The translations under genes were made by a program, and so were the position numbers. Below the pieces are notes generated by a model that saw nothing but the letters and a program-made list of their open reading frames with translations, did no database searches and was not told the DNA's origin. This document shows, piece after piece, positions 1 through 11,261 of a stretch of DNA of 64,000 bases; the stretch's first letter is position 1; each line of letters starts with the position of its first letter. The DNA lies in assembly GCA_021234535.1 (NCBI GenBank), contig CM037843.1:78021-142020 (forward strand), written 5' to 3'. This stretch comes from Stichopus chloronotus (lineage: Eukaryota; Echinodermata; Holothuroidea; Aspidochirotida; Stichopodidae).

Positions 1-151
1 CTTGAAAAGTTTACTTTGATCACCTTTTGCAGATTGAACTTTTTCAGAGTAGTATTTTATTTTCTTTTGCAGTGCAAGCTGCGTAGTTTCTTTCCGCAAA
101 TTGATAAAAATTTGTTTATCAACTTCCAAATGAGATCGTTTCCATTTTTTC

Positions 152-1051
152 TCAGCTTTCCTTCGAGCACGACGCCTTAAGTTGATATTCACCATCAAAC
201 CAGGGGGCATTATTAGCCATTTTAATACTCTTAGATTTCAATGGAGCATGCTTGTCAAGAATAGAAGTAAGAGAAGTATTATAACTATTTACTGCCGAAT
301 TAAAGTCATTTAAAACGATTTCAGACACACAGTTACAGAGGTCATTAGAAAAATCAATTACATTGGTACCCTCGAGCTGACGGTATTGAATAATTTTACG
401 TATTTTAACATTTGTTCTAATTTCGACATCAAACGTGATAGGATAGTGATCACTGAGATGAACATCATTGACTAAGGGAGAAGAAATAATATTAGAGTTG
501 TTGGTACAAATTACAACATCAAGAATATGCCCCCCTTTGTGAGTTGAATCAACAACATGTTGAATAAGATTAAAGCAAGAGAGTACATCATATTTATTTC
601 TTAGATTGTCAGTAATGTTATCGCAGTGGATGATACTGTCACCAGAAATGAGAATGAAGTCACTCATTAACACAATATGTTCAAGAAGACAGGAGAATTC
701 TTCAAGAAATACAGTCGAGGAGACTTCTTGCAGACGATAAAAAGAAACAAGCACAAGTTTGACACAGCTAGAAAGCTTGAGGGATTGTAGAATGTATTCA
801 AAAGAAGAAAACTGTCTGTAGGAGATATTAACTGGAGAAAATTGAGAGCGCATTATTGTACCAACGCCACCACCCCTTTTGTGTAGTCTTGGACGATGAA
901 ACAAACGGTAACCATAAGACTTAACCTTGGCAGTGACTTCGTTGAATTCGGACTGTAAGTAAGTTTCCGTGACAAACACAATATCAGGATCATAGTCAAT
1001 GAGATGTTCCATAACTTCATCACACTTGTTAACAGTTGACTGCCATTCCAC
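152..1051 (-). pseudogene. CR1 ORF2 endonuclease domain (EEP fold), broken
   Basis: A 299-residue frame covers most of an apurinic-endonuclease-like domain: CDEVMEHLIDYDPDIVFVTE (the ET motif), RGGGVGTI, a GDSIIHCDN block where GDFNIH is usual, HILDVVI and the final LSDHYPITF catalytic block. In LINEs this enzyme nicks the target DNA to prime reverse transcription. The GDFN asparagine block reads GDSI, so activity is doubtful. The frame ends in unrelated residues near 175-185. In another frame the basic linker typical of the endonuclease-RT junction (RRRARRKAEKKWKR) continues to position 1, which shows a frameshift and that ORF2 runs beyond the window. Confidence 0.8.
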
Positions 1052-1106
1052 GAAACACAGGATAATCTGAAACGGCTGGTGTCAGAAATACCAGCGTGGC
1101 TCGACA

Positions 1107-1475
1107 TCAGTTTAAATTAGAGCGCATGTTTTTCTTCATTTTCTCCTGTTCGGCAATGTAACACGGACAATGCATCGAATTTGCGGCATGGGTGGTATGT
1201 TGATTGTTGCCGGCCTTCTTGCAGTTAATACAGAGATAAGAAGGATTAGAATCAGCAGAGGCATTGATCGGGCAGTCTTTAGTTTCATGTGATAGCGCAC
1301 ACTGAGCACAAATCCGGTTACCTGAGTTGCATTTAGAAACATAGTGGCCAAATTCCTGACAACGATTCCAACGTTTCACATGGAATTGATCGTATACAAT
1401 ACACGAGTTGAGGCCAATCATGATTTTGTTGTTGTTATTTGCGACCAATTTTCTCATTGAATTAGATACGTTCAC
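1107..1475 (-). pseudogene. CR1 ORF1 C-terminal part, CCHC zinc knuckles
   Basis: A 122-residue frame contains repeated zinc-knuckle motifs: RCQEFGHYVSKC, CAQCALSHETKDC and CINCKK with later H and C residues, followed by a lysine-rich tail. These are gag-type nucleic-acid-binding knuckles found at the end of ORF1 in CR1/Jockey-like LINEs. The first knuckle has Trp (KRWNRC) where a Cys is expected (C-x2-C), so its metal site is damaged. The ORF2 endonuclease begins about 55 bases downstream. Confidence 0.65.
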
Positions 1476-1564
1476 AACAGCTTGGTAAACATTCAGGTTA
1501 TTTTTAAGTCGTTTGATGTAAACACTTTAAAGTGATCATTAGGCACGGTTATGTCAACAAAGTT

Positions 1565-1834
1565 CTAAATGTATTCGTTTTGAGTGTGAACGATGTTAGT
1601 AAACTCCTCGGAGGAATACTCCCTCGATAAACCCAGAATAGCAATAGTTGGATAACGTACACCAGGAGATTGTAAGGAAATACCTGGACAAACGGTCTGT
1701 GCATGAGCCTTAAGTTTGTCTCGAACTTCAACGGATGGACAGACCAACACTTTATCACCTTTTTTGTTCACCAACGAGTTGGTTAGTTTGATGTTGTTGT
1801 CGACGACAGTTTGTTCCAGCTTATCGAGATTCAC
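1565..1834 (-). pseudogene. CR1 ORF1 middle part, RRM-like segment
   Basis: An 89-residue frame with the pattern typical of the RNA-binding middle of CR1/L2 ORF1 proteins: a basic start, GDKVLVCPSVEVRDKLKAHA, then YPTIAILGLSREYSSEEF. It lies directly downstream of the PHD segment and upstream of the zinc knuckles on the same strand but in a different frame. A stretch at about 1476-1564 continues the homology with stop codons. Assignment rests on order and general pattern, not on a search. Confidence 0.55.
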
Positions 1835-1866
1835 ATGCTTTCATCCTGTTTCTTCACAACAAGTAC

Positions 1867-2352
1867 CTACTTCAAGTTTTCCACTTTATTCTGATTAAGC
1901 CATGGATTTACTTGGCCACTGTTGGTATTATTTACCAAGGGTGGATGAGAGGGTGAGACCACAGGAAGCTTCTCATTGAGAAGTGTTTTGACGTCGGATA
2001 CATCAGAGGTGAGTGACAGCAATTTATCTTCCAAGTCAGATAAGCGATCGACCAGAGAAGCCGTTGTTTTCTTTTCATGCTTAGACAGACAACAATCACA
2101 AACGAAAACAAAATTGCCTTTTCTGTTGGCTTGTGGACCATGCTTGGAGGTAACTTTACGAAAGGCTTCATAAAATGTGTCCGTACAGCAGACAAATTCA
2201 GGATCGCAAGTTGAAGCATGAAATTTTCCTTTGCACATCAAACAGTTAACAAAATTATTAGATGCATCTTTCTTACACAGAAGGCAATTGCCATCCAGAT
2301 CAAGCATATTTGGTGGTAGAACAGGGTTCAGAGCTTCGACGTTAGTGGCCAT
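1867..2352 (-). pseudogene. CR1 ORF1 N-terminal part: PHD-type zinc finger and coiled coil
   Basis: A 161-residue frame starts at a true ATG (MATNVEALNP). Residues about 23-90 hold a Cys/His-rich finger: CLLCKK, CLMCKGKFHASTC, CC and a final CDCC, as in PHD fingers of CR1 ORF1 proteins. Residues about 98-128 (SLVDRLSDLEDKLLSLTSDV) form a heptad-like coiled coil, likely for ORF1p oligomerisation. A proline/asparagine-rich tail follows and the frame closes just before the RRM-like piece, so the real protein must have continued in another frame. In this family ORF1p binds the element RNA in the cytoplasmic RNP. A separate host PHD protein is unlikely because the next segments match LINE order. 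Confidence 0.7.
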
Positions 2353-2392
2353 TGTATGGCAATTGCCGTATTAGGCTACGAGCCTAGCCTAG

Positions 2393-2919
2393 TGTTGTAT
2401 ATAGATGGTCATTCTACCCCACCGTACGCAAAAGGTCGTACAAAGTTCAGTCTTGCGGTGTTTACCCCAGATTTATTTAACTTTTTCTTTATTTCCCTCA
2501 GACAGTCAGATTAGACAATATAATACATTATAAATAGTAAACTAAGACCCTGTTCTCAGAAAGGTTGCGCAATCCTTTTCGTGATTGGTTGATCACAGAT
2601 GGCAACCACCTCACTTAGTTACGTAGGTCAACCATTTGACCTGTGATTGGTCAGTGTCGGCAATGTATACCGTGATCCTTTGCAGTTAAGCGTGGGTCAA
2701 TCCATCGACCTCGCCACGCCGCCGGCACTGGCTCTCTTGACATCAAACCGTAAATGTCGTTCTCTCTGTACAATATGTAGGCCTCTGTCATCTATCTCTC
2801 CGTCGTTTTTCTCTCTTTCATCATCTTGATTTTTGCATAATTTATGTGCCAGTCGGATCAAATAATAAATGGAACTCTAATCGCTAAATCTTTGTTCTGA
2901 CGTCTCTCTCGTGTCAACA
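2393..2919 (+). repeat. possible LTR
   Basis: The segment starts TGTTG and ends CAACA, giving 5-bp inverted ends. It carries a TATA-like AT stretch (about 2518-2538) and an AATAAA signal (about 2865) 50 bases before the end, as in Gypsy LTRs. The flanks (cctag left, actcg right) are not a duplication, no convincing primer-binding site follows, and no internal coding region is seen. It could be a truncated or solo LTR, or chance. Confidence 0.25.
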
Positions 2920-5900
2920 ACTCGCCGCTGGGGCAGTCATAACACGACTGAAAACCCCCCAAAAAACCCACATATTCTACACTAGGTACAGGCAACCAGA
3001 CACCGTACTCAGAGTCAAATGAATTTATCACAAATCAAGCAACTGAACTACGAATAATATGTCCAGGCAACAATAAAGATGATTGCTGAATATGAAAAAC
3101 GATGATTCAGAGAGATAAAGTTGAAAATTAAAGCAGAATTTGAGCCACGTAGTGGAGACACCAAACGAAAGGCACTAACGGCCGGAAATTATATCATACA
3201 GATCAAACATCAATACTTGTATAAGAAACAAAAGGTTATTGGAATCATTTACAAGAGTTCATTGTATACCATGTATTATATAATACGTTGTTGATTCTTC
3301 TACATCTGATTAGAATGGTGGTCCGGTGCCATGCGTGATTCGGCATTTTTATCAGGATTATGACGTTCAATGGGTCAGTGATCATTGCACGGCGTTACGT
3401 AACGTACATACCGCGACTCAGTAACTCAGTATATGACTACAACATGGGGGATCTTACATTGCATATCACAGGTTATTACCCATGCCATCAAATAAAAACA
3501 ATAAAAACAAATATGTTGATGTGTTATGCACATTAATGGTATCAATAATGTCATTCGTTGAAAGATGATCTTTTCAACTCCTTTTCGCCTCGCCGTGGAA
3601 CGTCCAAATTTTCATGGAACACTCATGAAATTATTTATACTATTGCGCCCTTAAACGTTCACTGTTTATGTATTCTTCAACAACGGAGTTGTTTGATTTG
3701 TCCTTTGCCTTTCCAATTATGTGTAATTATGTATAAAGCTTACCATACGAACGTACCAATTTACAAAGGATAGGATTACTGCATGTGATTTCTTGGGATG
3801 TTGGTTCAGTTATCTGGAGGTGTGTTATTTGTTTCTTGATCAAAATGTATATGTTCACAACAAAACTTTTATTCATTTGTGTAATGTACGTCCCATAACC
3901 ACTGTACTTCGTATTCTCCCTTTCCGATGCATTACTCATTGAGAAGCTCAATTATATCTGATAGTGTCACATCATGGAGCAATTACGGTTACACATGGTC
4001 ATATCATGGCTATTTTGAGGGAAGAATAAGTCCTAAGTAAGTGATCAGTGATATAAGAGAAATCATCTTTGTGTATCACCACAACAAGAGACAACTTCAT
4101 GCTATAGTATAAATATAGCCAGGGAAATCGAGTACAAGGCTAATACCAGAACATGAGGCTATTTGTTTGTACGACATGTCAAAATAAAGAAAATTATGCA
4201 GGATTCATTTGTCTGATGGGCTATAGTCTAGCTGTGGCACATCGTATACTTCTATATGATTGTAACGAACATGGTACATATAGCTTGAAGCTTGATATGA
4301 TAATGAAAACAAAAGTAGGTCTGCAGGTTTAATTTTGTACAGGCCTTTTTACCAACATTCAATCATGCTCATCCCCCCCCCCCCCCCCCGTCCATCATTA
4401 TATAATTGGCAATCTTTCATAATATAAGTTTGAAATACATAAGATTTGTATCAGAAAGCGGAGTAATTGATCACGCCTTACACAATTTATGATGTTTTCT
4501 GTAAATTAATAGTAATCAATTGGAGAAACTTCTAATCGCGTCCTGTTATTTTGACAGACGGATTGTAAAAGGAAATGTAACTAGAATATAAGTTTTTAAT
4601 TTACAAACATTTTCAATTAAGAGTTTTTTCAGGAATATTCTATAAATAATAATGTAAAAATATTGTATAATTATATGAAAATAAATTTCATGAAAGGTAA
4701 TTATATACAAATGTAGATATTTCAACCGTGTCAGGTCTGCGGAAATTCGTCAAATGTACTTGCTTTAAAAACTGAACATGTTAAGTTACCCAACATCACA
4801 TAAAACGCTGCCGCCTTTAGTTCAAGAAATTGCCGTTTGCTAAGAATATTAACAGAATTTCAAGCATAATAGTGCGATATTATGAAGGATTTCATAAGAT
4901 AGAATATTGAATGGTACATCTTTCCAACTTGGCTTTGTTGAATAGACTTCACAAATTGGAACTGTTCATACTATCATATTATGGTATGAGTAAAAAAAAT
5001 GTAATTTGTCTTCAATTTTTACCTACAACTTCCTATCTAAATTTTGTCGGGGACACTAGCCGATAAAAAGGTATTTCTCTAACAAACAGACTGTTACAAC
5101 TAAAAATTCGTGAGTAGGCTACATTCCCTGCAAAGTGGGATATCCCTCATTATTTTCATGTCAGAAAAATCTTAACCTGGTCTTTTTATCTCACTCTATT
5201 CGTGACCTTTTTGTTACTAGCTTCATTTAATTTTTTAAAATATTGTATTACTGTTTGACTCACATGAAAAACTGTTGGACTGGCTTCAAATGGGAATTGA
5301 AGTTTCAGAGAAATAGGGTGCCACTTGAACCTCTAGTCAGAGCTCTTGCGCATAAAAAATTCCATACACTACCACGTTATCCACTTAAATTGAGATGACC
5401 AAGCTGATGCACATACGGATAGTTGTTACTATTTAGCCATGTAGAAAAATTACAGAACAAGTGACCCCTACTTCTAAAAGCAGGAACATGAAATATCTTC
5501 AAACGTTTTCTGTATGAACTAAAGTTAAACGGTACATGTATGTACTGACAGTCCCTTGGCAGTACTTTACTGTTGCTACGATGACCCTAAAGTTGTGATT
5601 GTTCACTGATAACCATTTCTCTTAATTTTTGACCTCAAAGGTCGTAGTCTGCTCACGAAAAGATACAATTTGGCCATTGAGTTTGTTAAAACGAAATACT
5701 AATCTTTAAAAATCAATATGAGAGGATCGAATAAATATGAATGATCAACTAGTCAAAGGAGCAAACAAGTTATTTAGAAAAGGGGCTGGGGCTGAAACAA
5801 GAAAAAATAGATCGAACAGGGAATTGTGGCAAGACTATTTATAGCCTAACCCCATTACCGGGCGACCAAAACAACTGAAATATTATTGAGAAAAATACCA

Positions 5901-6609
5901 CTAAGCCTGCCGGAAATCCCCCTTTTCAGGCAGTGATGGCACAAGGGGGATAAGGGCATTTGTCAGAACCTGTGCCCCCCAGGTAGTCCCCCAACTCAGC
6001 TGAAGCGAGCTGACGAATACATGTATATGTATATGCCCTGCTTACATTCATTATTTTCATTCACCTTTCCGTTCTAAGAAGTCCATGAGACTTAAGGAAT
6101 TCTCCACCAACGAAAAAAAAAAATTCACACAGTGTAGGAGATTCTTTACCGTTCTATCAGTTAAATATAACTATTTTAATAGAGAAAGCTCCTTTAGATG
6201 TGAAATAACGCTTTGAAAGTTGGGCTTCAGTACGAGCCTGAAAATGTGTGACGTAGATCACAAAGGAAGCCTTTTTCCATTTTTTACACTCTTCCTGGTT
6301 CTGGCAAGGTCTTGGATGCAAAAACTCTTTCGTTCAGAGATTATGAAAACACTATGAATGTCTGCTTTCAGTGAGATACTTTCAGTAAGATAAATTCTGT
6401 AAGATACTCACATACCAAGCGCATAAAACCAAAGGAGCTGTTTATTGTGATGTACATAAAATGTAATTGCCGCCTATGCTTTAAGACCCACCAAACCAAG
6501 CGAAAGTAAGCTGTGTAATTAGCTCAAAGGTATTTCTACCATTTATTCGTCGGCACCAGTTCAATTTTATTCACAGACCAACTTCATTTATGTCAACTAA
6601 TCCTTAAAC
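2920..6609. other. no recognisable gene, A+T-rich
   Basis: No open frame above about 75 codons and no convincing protein similarity. It contains a run of 17 C at 4373-4389. A short lysine-rich stretch with stop codons near 3030-3240 on the plus strand looks faintly coding but cannot be assigned. Confidence 0.6.
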
Positions 6610-7332
6610 CAGGCCCGTAGATAGGGGGAGCGGGTCGGAGCGTTCGAACTACCCACCCCTGCTTGAGGGAGGTCCTTTTTTCCAGCCCTGTGTTTGAAGG
6701 GTCAGCTATGAAATATATTTTATCTTGACATATATCTAGGCCGAAGTTCCGTTAACCTTTAGCAGGAAGATAAAACCTTTCCACTTATGTCATAAAATGT
6801 ATACAGGCCCAAATTGACCACAATATCTCATCAACACATACATATGTGATGTGGTGTGGTGAGATAATATGCTCGAAAACGTGCATGCATGGTTATGTCA
6901 TTGTGGCCGTCGATATCATTGGACTAGATATAATATAAAGCCCGGGCCACATTGCCATGACAACCTGCGACAAGGCGGCGACCACTCACCGCGTCTGCTG
7001 TGGTCGTGGCGGTAGGACCAGTTCTACGACTAGAGCTCAGTTGTGTCGTAGGCCGATGTTCAATTGTAGTCGGGTGCAGTCGGTCCTGTTTAAACTTCCA
7101 CGACTACCAAAGAAGTGTCTGCTACATGTGTACTTTGTCTACGACCGAAGGTCTTTCGTAGTCCTCTAAAATGCACCAGATTGCAGGAGATCTGCAGATT
7201 TCAAAATCTTCCGAGGAAGCATGTCGCCTGCCCGTAGCAACTGCATGCTTACGGCACTCGCTTCCGTATTTGGAAAAAGGTCCACATCTTAGAAAAAGAC
7301 CCACCCCTCCACATGGGCTGGCTACGGGCCTG
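6610..7332. mobile_element. non-autonomous DNA transposon with caggcccgtag ends
   Basis: The left end reads CAGGCCCGTAG and the right end CTACGGGCCTG, an 11-bp perfect inverted repeat with patchy similarity further in (both ends also carry an acccacccct/ggggtgggt block). The CAGG..GTAG style resembles hAT-like MITEs of marine invertebrates. No clear 8-bp duplication is visible (ccttaaac against taaaaaat), so boundaries or family may be off. The inside holds no transposase; small frames at 6957-7169 and 7122-7304 are not supported. Confidence 0.5.
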
Positions 7333-7859
7333 TAAAAAATTAGGCAGCTCCGAACAATGCTTCCAGAGGTATAGGTCTATGTCACTCCATGGTGAAACGA
7401 AGGTTTTATCACCAAATAAGAAATCAGAACAGTACTGTAACCCACAGCTTGAGCTAAGAAATCAAGGACAATGTTCAATCTGGATTTGTCGGTACTACGT
7501 GATAACCGATTGATTTCTAGCAACAGGCTCGTACCTCAAATATTTACTAAAATAATTCATTTTGCGAATTCTTTGAGATGTTTCCTGACATGAGAACGAT
7601 GACTTGTCTACTATAATGTTTGCATCTTTTTAAGAGACATAAAACCTCAGAGCTTCCAGAGACCTTGCCCCCTAGACTCCCAACAGACTTTGCCCCTGGA
7701 CCCTTTAGGGGGTCTTACGCTTTCATATTTGAAGTATACTGTAAAATGTTAGTCTTAGTTCTCTCTTATAGTCATTTACAATCATACATAGAACAATGGT
7801 AAATGCTTGTTTTCAGTTCGTACGTACGAGTGAGCCCTACTTCCTATGGAGGAAAGGTC
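7333..7859. other. no gene; old hAT-MITE scrap at 7645-7712
   Basis: Positions 7645-7712 (acctcagagcttcc, later tttgcccctggaccc) resemble the antisense of the interior of the hAT MITE at 60595-61444. The rest is unassigned. Confidence 0.45.
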
Positions 7860-8300
7860 TACGTGTGCTCCTACATGTGCTCCTACATGTGCTCCTACAT
7901 GTGCTCCTACATGTGCTCCTACATGTGCTCCTACATGTGCTCCTCCATGTGCTCCTCCATGTGCTCCTCCATGTGCTCCTACATGTGCTCCTACATGTGC
8001 TCCTACATGTGCTCCTACATGTGCTCCTACATGTGCTCCTACATGTGCTCCTACATGTGCTCCTACATGTGCTCCTACATGTGCTCCTACATGTGCTCCT
8101 ACATGTGCTCCTACATGTGCTCCTACATGTGCTCCTACATGTGCTCCTACATGTGCTCCTACATGTGCTCCTACATGTGCTCCTACATGTGCTCCTACAT
8201 GTGCTCCTACATGTGCTCCTACATGTGCTCCTACATGTGCTCCTACATGTGCTCCTACATGTGCTCCTACATGTGCTCCTACATGTGCTCCTACATGTGT
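7860..8300. repeat. 12-bp minisatellite (acatgtgctcct)n
   Basis: About 36 head-to-tail copies of acatgtgctcct. Three adjacent copies at about 7944-7979 carry ccatgtgctcct instead; the rest are almost identical. Because 12 is a multiple of 3, all plus frames stay open and give artificial tetrapeptide repeats (CSYM, VLLH, APTC). There is no sign of selection for protein. A tail of alternating tacg/gtac words follows to about 8375. Confidence 0.95.
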
Positions 8301-10199
8301 TCAGATGATGATCGTACGTGTACGTGCGTGTTTCGGTACGACATACGTACGTACACGTACATGCGTGCAAGTGTGTGTGTCGAGGAGGGGGGGGGGGGGG
8401 GTTGTTTGGCTGTTGACATACATAGCTTAGGCGTGTTGTTGCCTTGTGATGTTTACTAGTCGACTATCAGTGTCATTGTGGTTACCCTGTTATTGCTAAT
8501 TAGTTGGCCGCACCCACCAGTAAGGAGTGATACCCAATAGGATCACTTGCATTTCATAGACAACCCCCCTGTAGCTTCTGTTTAGTCAGTGAGACTTCTA
8601 GTCATTGTTTAGTTTGGTTCTGTTTGGTTTTGTTTAGTTGAGTTTAGTGTAGTTTAGTTTTCTACAAACCATTTCAATACAACATAAGTTTCAATGTATG
8701 TCAGTGCAAAAAAGTATAACGAAATCATAAAGTGCATAGCACAGTAAGAAATTTTATAACTTAAAAGAACAGAAATGCTGGTACAATACCAATGGCTTGT
8801 AGAGGAACCAGAAGCAAAACTTTTTTAGCCCGGTCCCTTTATTAAGAGGCAAAATGTAAAAAAAAAAACACGCACAAAAGTGACAAGGGAAAGAGTGATG
8901 TAATTCATGGCATTATCTGTAACAGTAAAGATTACATTTAATTTGAATTGTCGTTTTAGAGAGAACTTTCAGCTGTGTTTTAAACGATCGCATAATGTCG
9001 GTGACTGTAATATCTGTAGGCAGGGAATTTCAATATTGCACACCGGTATACTTCTCATCTGATGTGGGGTCCAGAGGAAAAGTCTGTTAAGGGTTCAGGG
9101 GCAAAATTCCCGTAAGCCCTGATGTTTAAGTCCAATGGACCTCTAGAACAGAAAGGTAAATGCAAAATTAGGGACATAAACAGGGAATAGACATTTATGT
9201 ATGCATGCATTTGTAAAGTCACTACAGTTTAGTGGGAAGGTGGGGAGGCAACTGGGAAGAAGGTTCTAACACCCTAGCCTACCCTTGGTGCCACCTGTGC
9301 AAGGTTAGGAATGAGTACGTGGATGTGGGAACATGCATTACGTGGTAAATGTATGCATATATTGCGAAGGGCTCCAAAAATATTTATAGGGGAGATTTAT
9401 TTCTTCGCGGAAACAAGAAAGCGTGCTAAGATTTTGGAGTCTTCTCTGTAGGCAAAATATCACTTTCTGACCACTTAATTTCCCTGTTGCACCTACCCAT
9501 CAAAATGTGGGGGAACAAGTCTAACCCATCACACCATGATGCCACTAGTTTTGGTCGAGGTAATAGAGGAGATGGAATTTAAAGTAACACAAGATTACCA
9601 ACAGGGAGGATTGAGGTTGATCCCTGAATGGGTCACATAAAACCTGGATTTTATTCCAAAATCTGAAGTTTCCTCGTTTGATCTTGTCTAACAAAGTAAA
9701 GTTGGTAGTCAGTCGATGTGAAGTTGAAAAGAAAGTCACAGTCATCATTACTTAGATACATGTTTTTTCGCTTAGCGTCGAAAAATACCATAGATGCCGT
9801 TTCAGGCGTACGTTGAAACATTTACTCTTTGCTGACCTGCCAGTTAGCCGTTGACTGATTTCCCTGTTTACAATGTTTTTGGTCAAGTTTACAAAAATAT
9901 TATTTAAGTGGACCTATACACCAACTGAAAGGCTAATAGGACAGATGTTGGCCAATGTAATTACATAGAACAAAATAGATTAACAATAAGAAGTCAGAGG
10001 AAACATGAGCTAACTTAAATCAGAGACAGAAAATTAAGTTGTGGAACGCCCTTTTTCGTCATTAACATATGACATTGATGAGATGTTTCTTGTCCGTTGA
10101 ATCGACTTTGATTGAAATACACTAAGCTGTATACCATACCGGTATTCGGTTTTCATGTTTGGACAAGTTGAAAGCAATTTAAAGTTGGTTCAAACAGGT
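8301..10199. other. no recognisable gene; G run and simple sequence
   Basis: Holds a run of 15 G at about 8387-8401 and a gtttagttt-rich stretch at 8595-8662. A 67-codon minus frame at 9545-9748 has no recognisable features. Confidence 0.6.
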
Positions 10200-10640
10200 A
10201 ATTCACACATTTAAAGATATCTTCAATTCGAATTAAGGATTGTCTTGAGATGAGGAGGAATTAAAGATATGTGCCGTCATATTTATGATATCATAAATTC
10301 GAATTACAGATATTCTGTACCATAAAGTGAAAACGCACAAATAAATGATATGTGACATCATAATTGAAATTAAGTAAATCTACTAATAAGGCTACGTAAA
10401 CAAGCTGTGACGTCATATTAGTTGAAATTACTGATTGGAATTAAGGAAGAATTAAGATGAGTCTCGAAAGTATGCCTCTTGTACAGATATCATGAAATAT
10501 AGTCCATATTTACTGAAATCAACCTGAGCAAAAAACTGGAAGAAATTTGCAGATAAACAATAAATGAAATAATTGTTAAGTAATTGAAGGTATCTGTTGC
10601 ATATTTAATGATATCAATAATTATCTGATATCATTTTTAG
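10200..10640. repeat. degenerate A+T-rich interspersed repeat
   Basis: Loosely repeated words ttcgaattaagga, gaattaaagatatgtg, gtgacatcata/gtgacgtcata and gatatcat recur in direct and inverted sense over about 440 bp. No clear unit length or ends can be defined. Confidence 0.4.
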
Positions 10641-10945
10641 GGAACAAAATGTAGAACGGCTTTCAAAACAGTTTCAAACCAACCAGGGTGACTTGCATTA
10701 GTTGGGTCTTCAAATAAATTGCTTTCAACATTATGTTGTGCGCCTATGATGTATGTAAAATGTGGTTCAGTATAATCAGTGTAATTGACAATCAGCAAAT
10801 TTATCGGGACTTGTATGTTACTGTACAGTTATGTCCTGATCACAACGACTTCCACTTTACTGTAACAAGCAAACTCAACGAGTCAAGCTTTTTATTTCTC
10901 TATATTGCACAGTTTCTTCCCCACAAAGGCACCCTCTCCATCCCT

Positions 10946-11153
10946 ACAATCTTGGACAAAATTGTTGGGACACTTTGTCGTACGTTGCAAATATAATACT
11001 GAATTTAAGGTGAGGGGATAACATGAAACCTCGCCCCCCCCCCCCCCCATCCAATGTTGCGCTGTAGAAGTGAATGTACCCTTTGAACAGCAATCCTACA
11101 GCCAACATTGAACGGGGGCGCGGGGTGTCCCAAGGTATTTTGTCCAAGATTGT
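10946..11153 (-). mobile_element. ~200-bp TIR MITE, copy A
   Basis: Ends are acaatcttggacaaaa and ttttgtccaagattgt, extending into an approximately 29-bp imperfect inverted repeat that includes gggacac/gtgtccc. The interior is itself palindromic (caatgttg.. ..caacattg around a C-rich/G-rich pair). Three related copies occur in the window: 20855-21054 and 22038-22237 in the opposite orientation, and a partial one at 56838-56972. No coding capacity. Confidence 0.8.
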
Positions 11154-11261
11154 CTGCGTTTTTTGGGAGCAATTTTGGACCGAAATGTTGAAAGAAAATT
11201 GAACATTTTTGGACAAGGTGCATCACAATAATTAGTTCTCGAGGCCTAACATATTCTAGTG

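Larger units (their letters stand above)
1..2352 (-). mobile_element. CR1-type LINE, 5' portion, continues past the left edge
   Basis: On the minus strand the order is PHD-type zinc finger with coiled coil, RRM-like segment, CCHC knuckles, then an endonuclease of the exonuclease-endonuclease-phosphatase fold, then a basic linker that runs off the window at position 1. A PHD finger in ORF1 is a known trait of CR1-like non-LTR retrotransposons. ORF1 is broken into at least three frames and the endonuclease frame is broken near its end, so this copy is dead. The reverse transcriptase would lie to the left of the window. The 5' start is probably near or just above 2352; the bases immediately upstream are not recognised. 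Confidence 0.8.

Noticed and set aside
7796..8459. Long open frames (170-218 codons) across the 12-bp minisatellite on both strands
   Set aside because: They exist only because the unit length is a multiple of three; there is no non-repeat protein sequence of note on either side.
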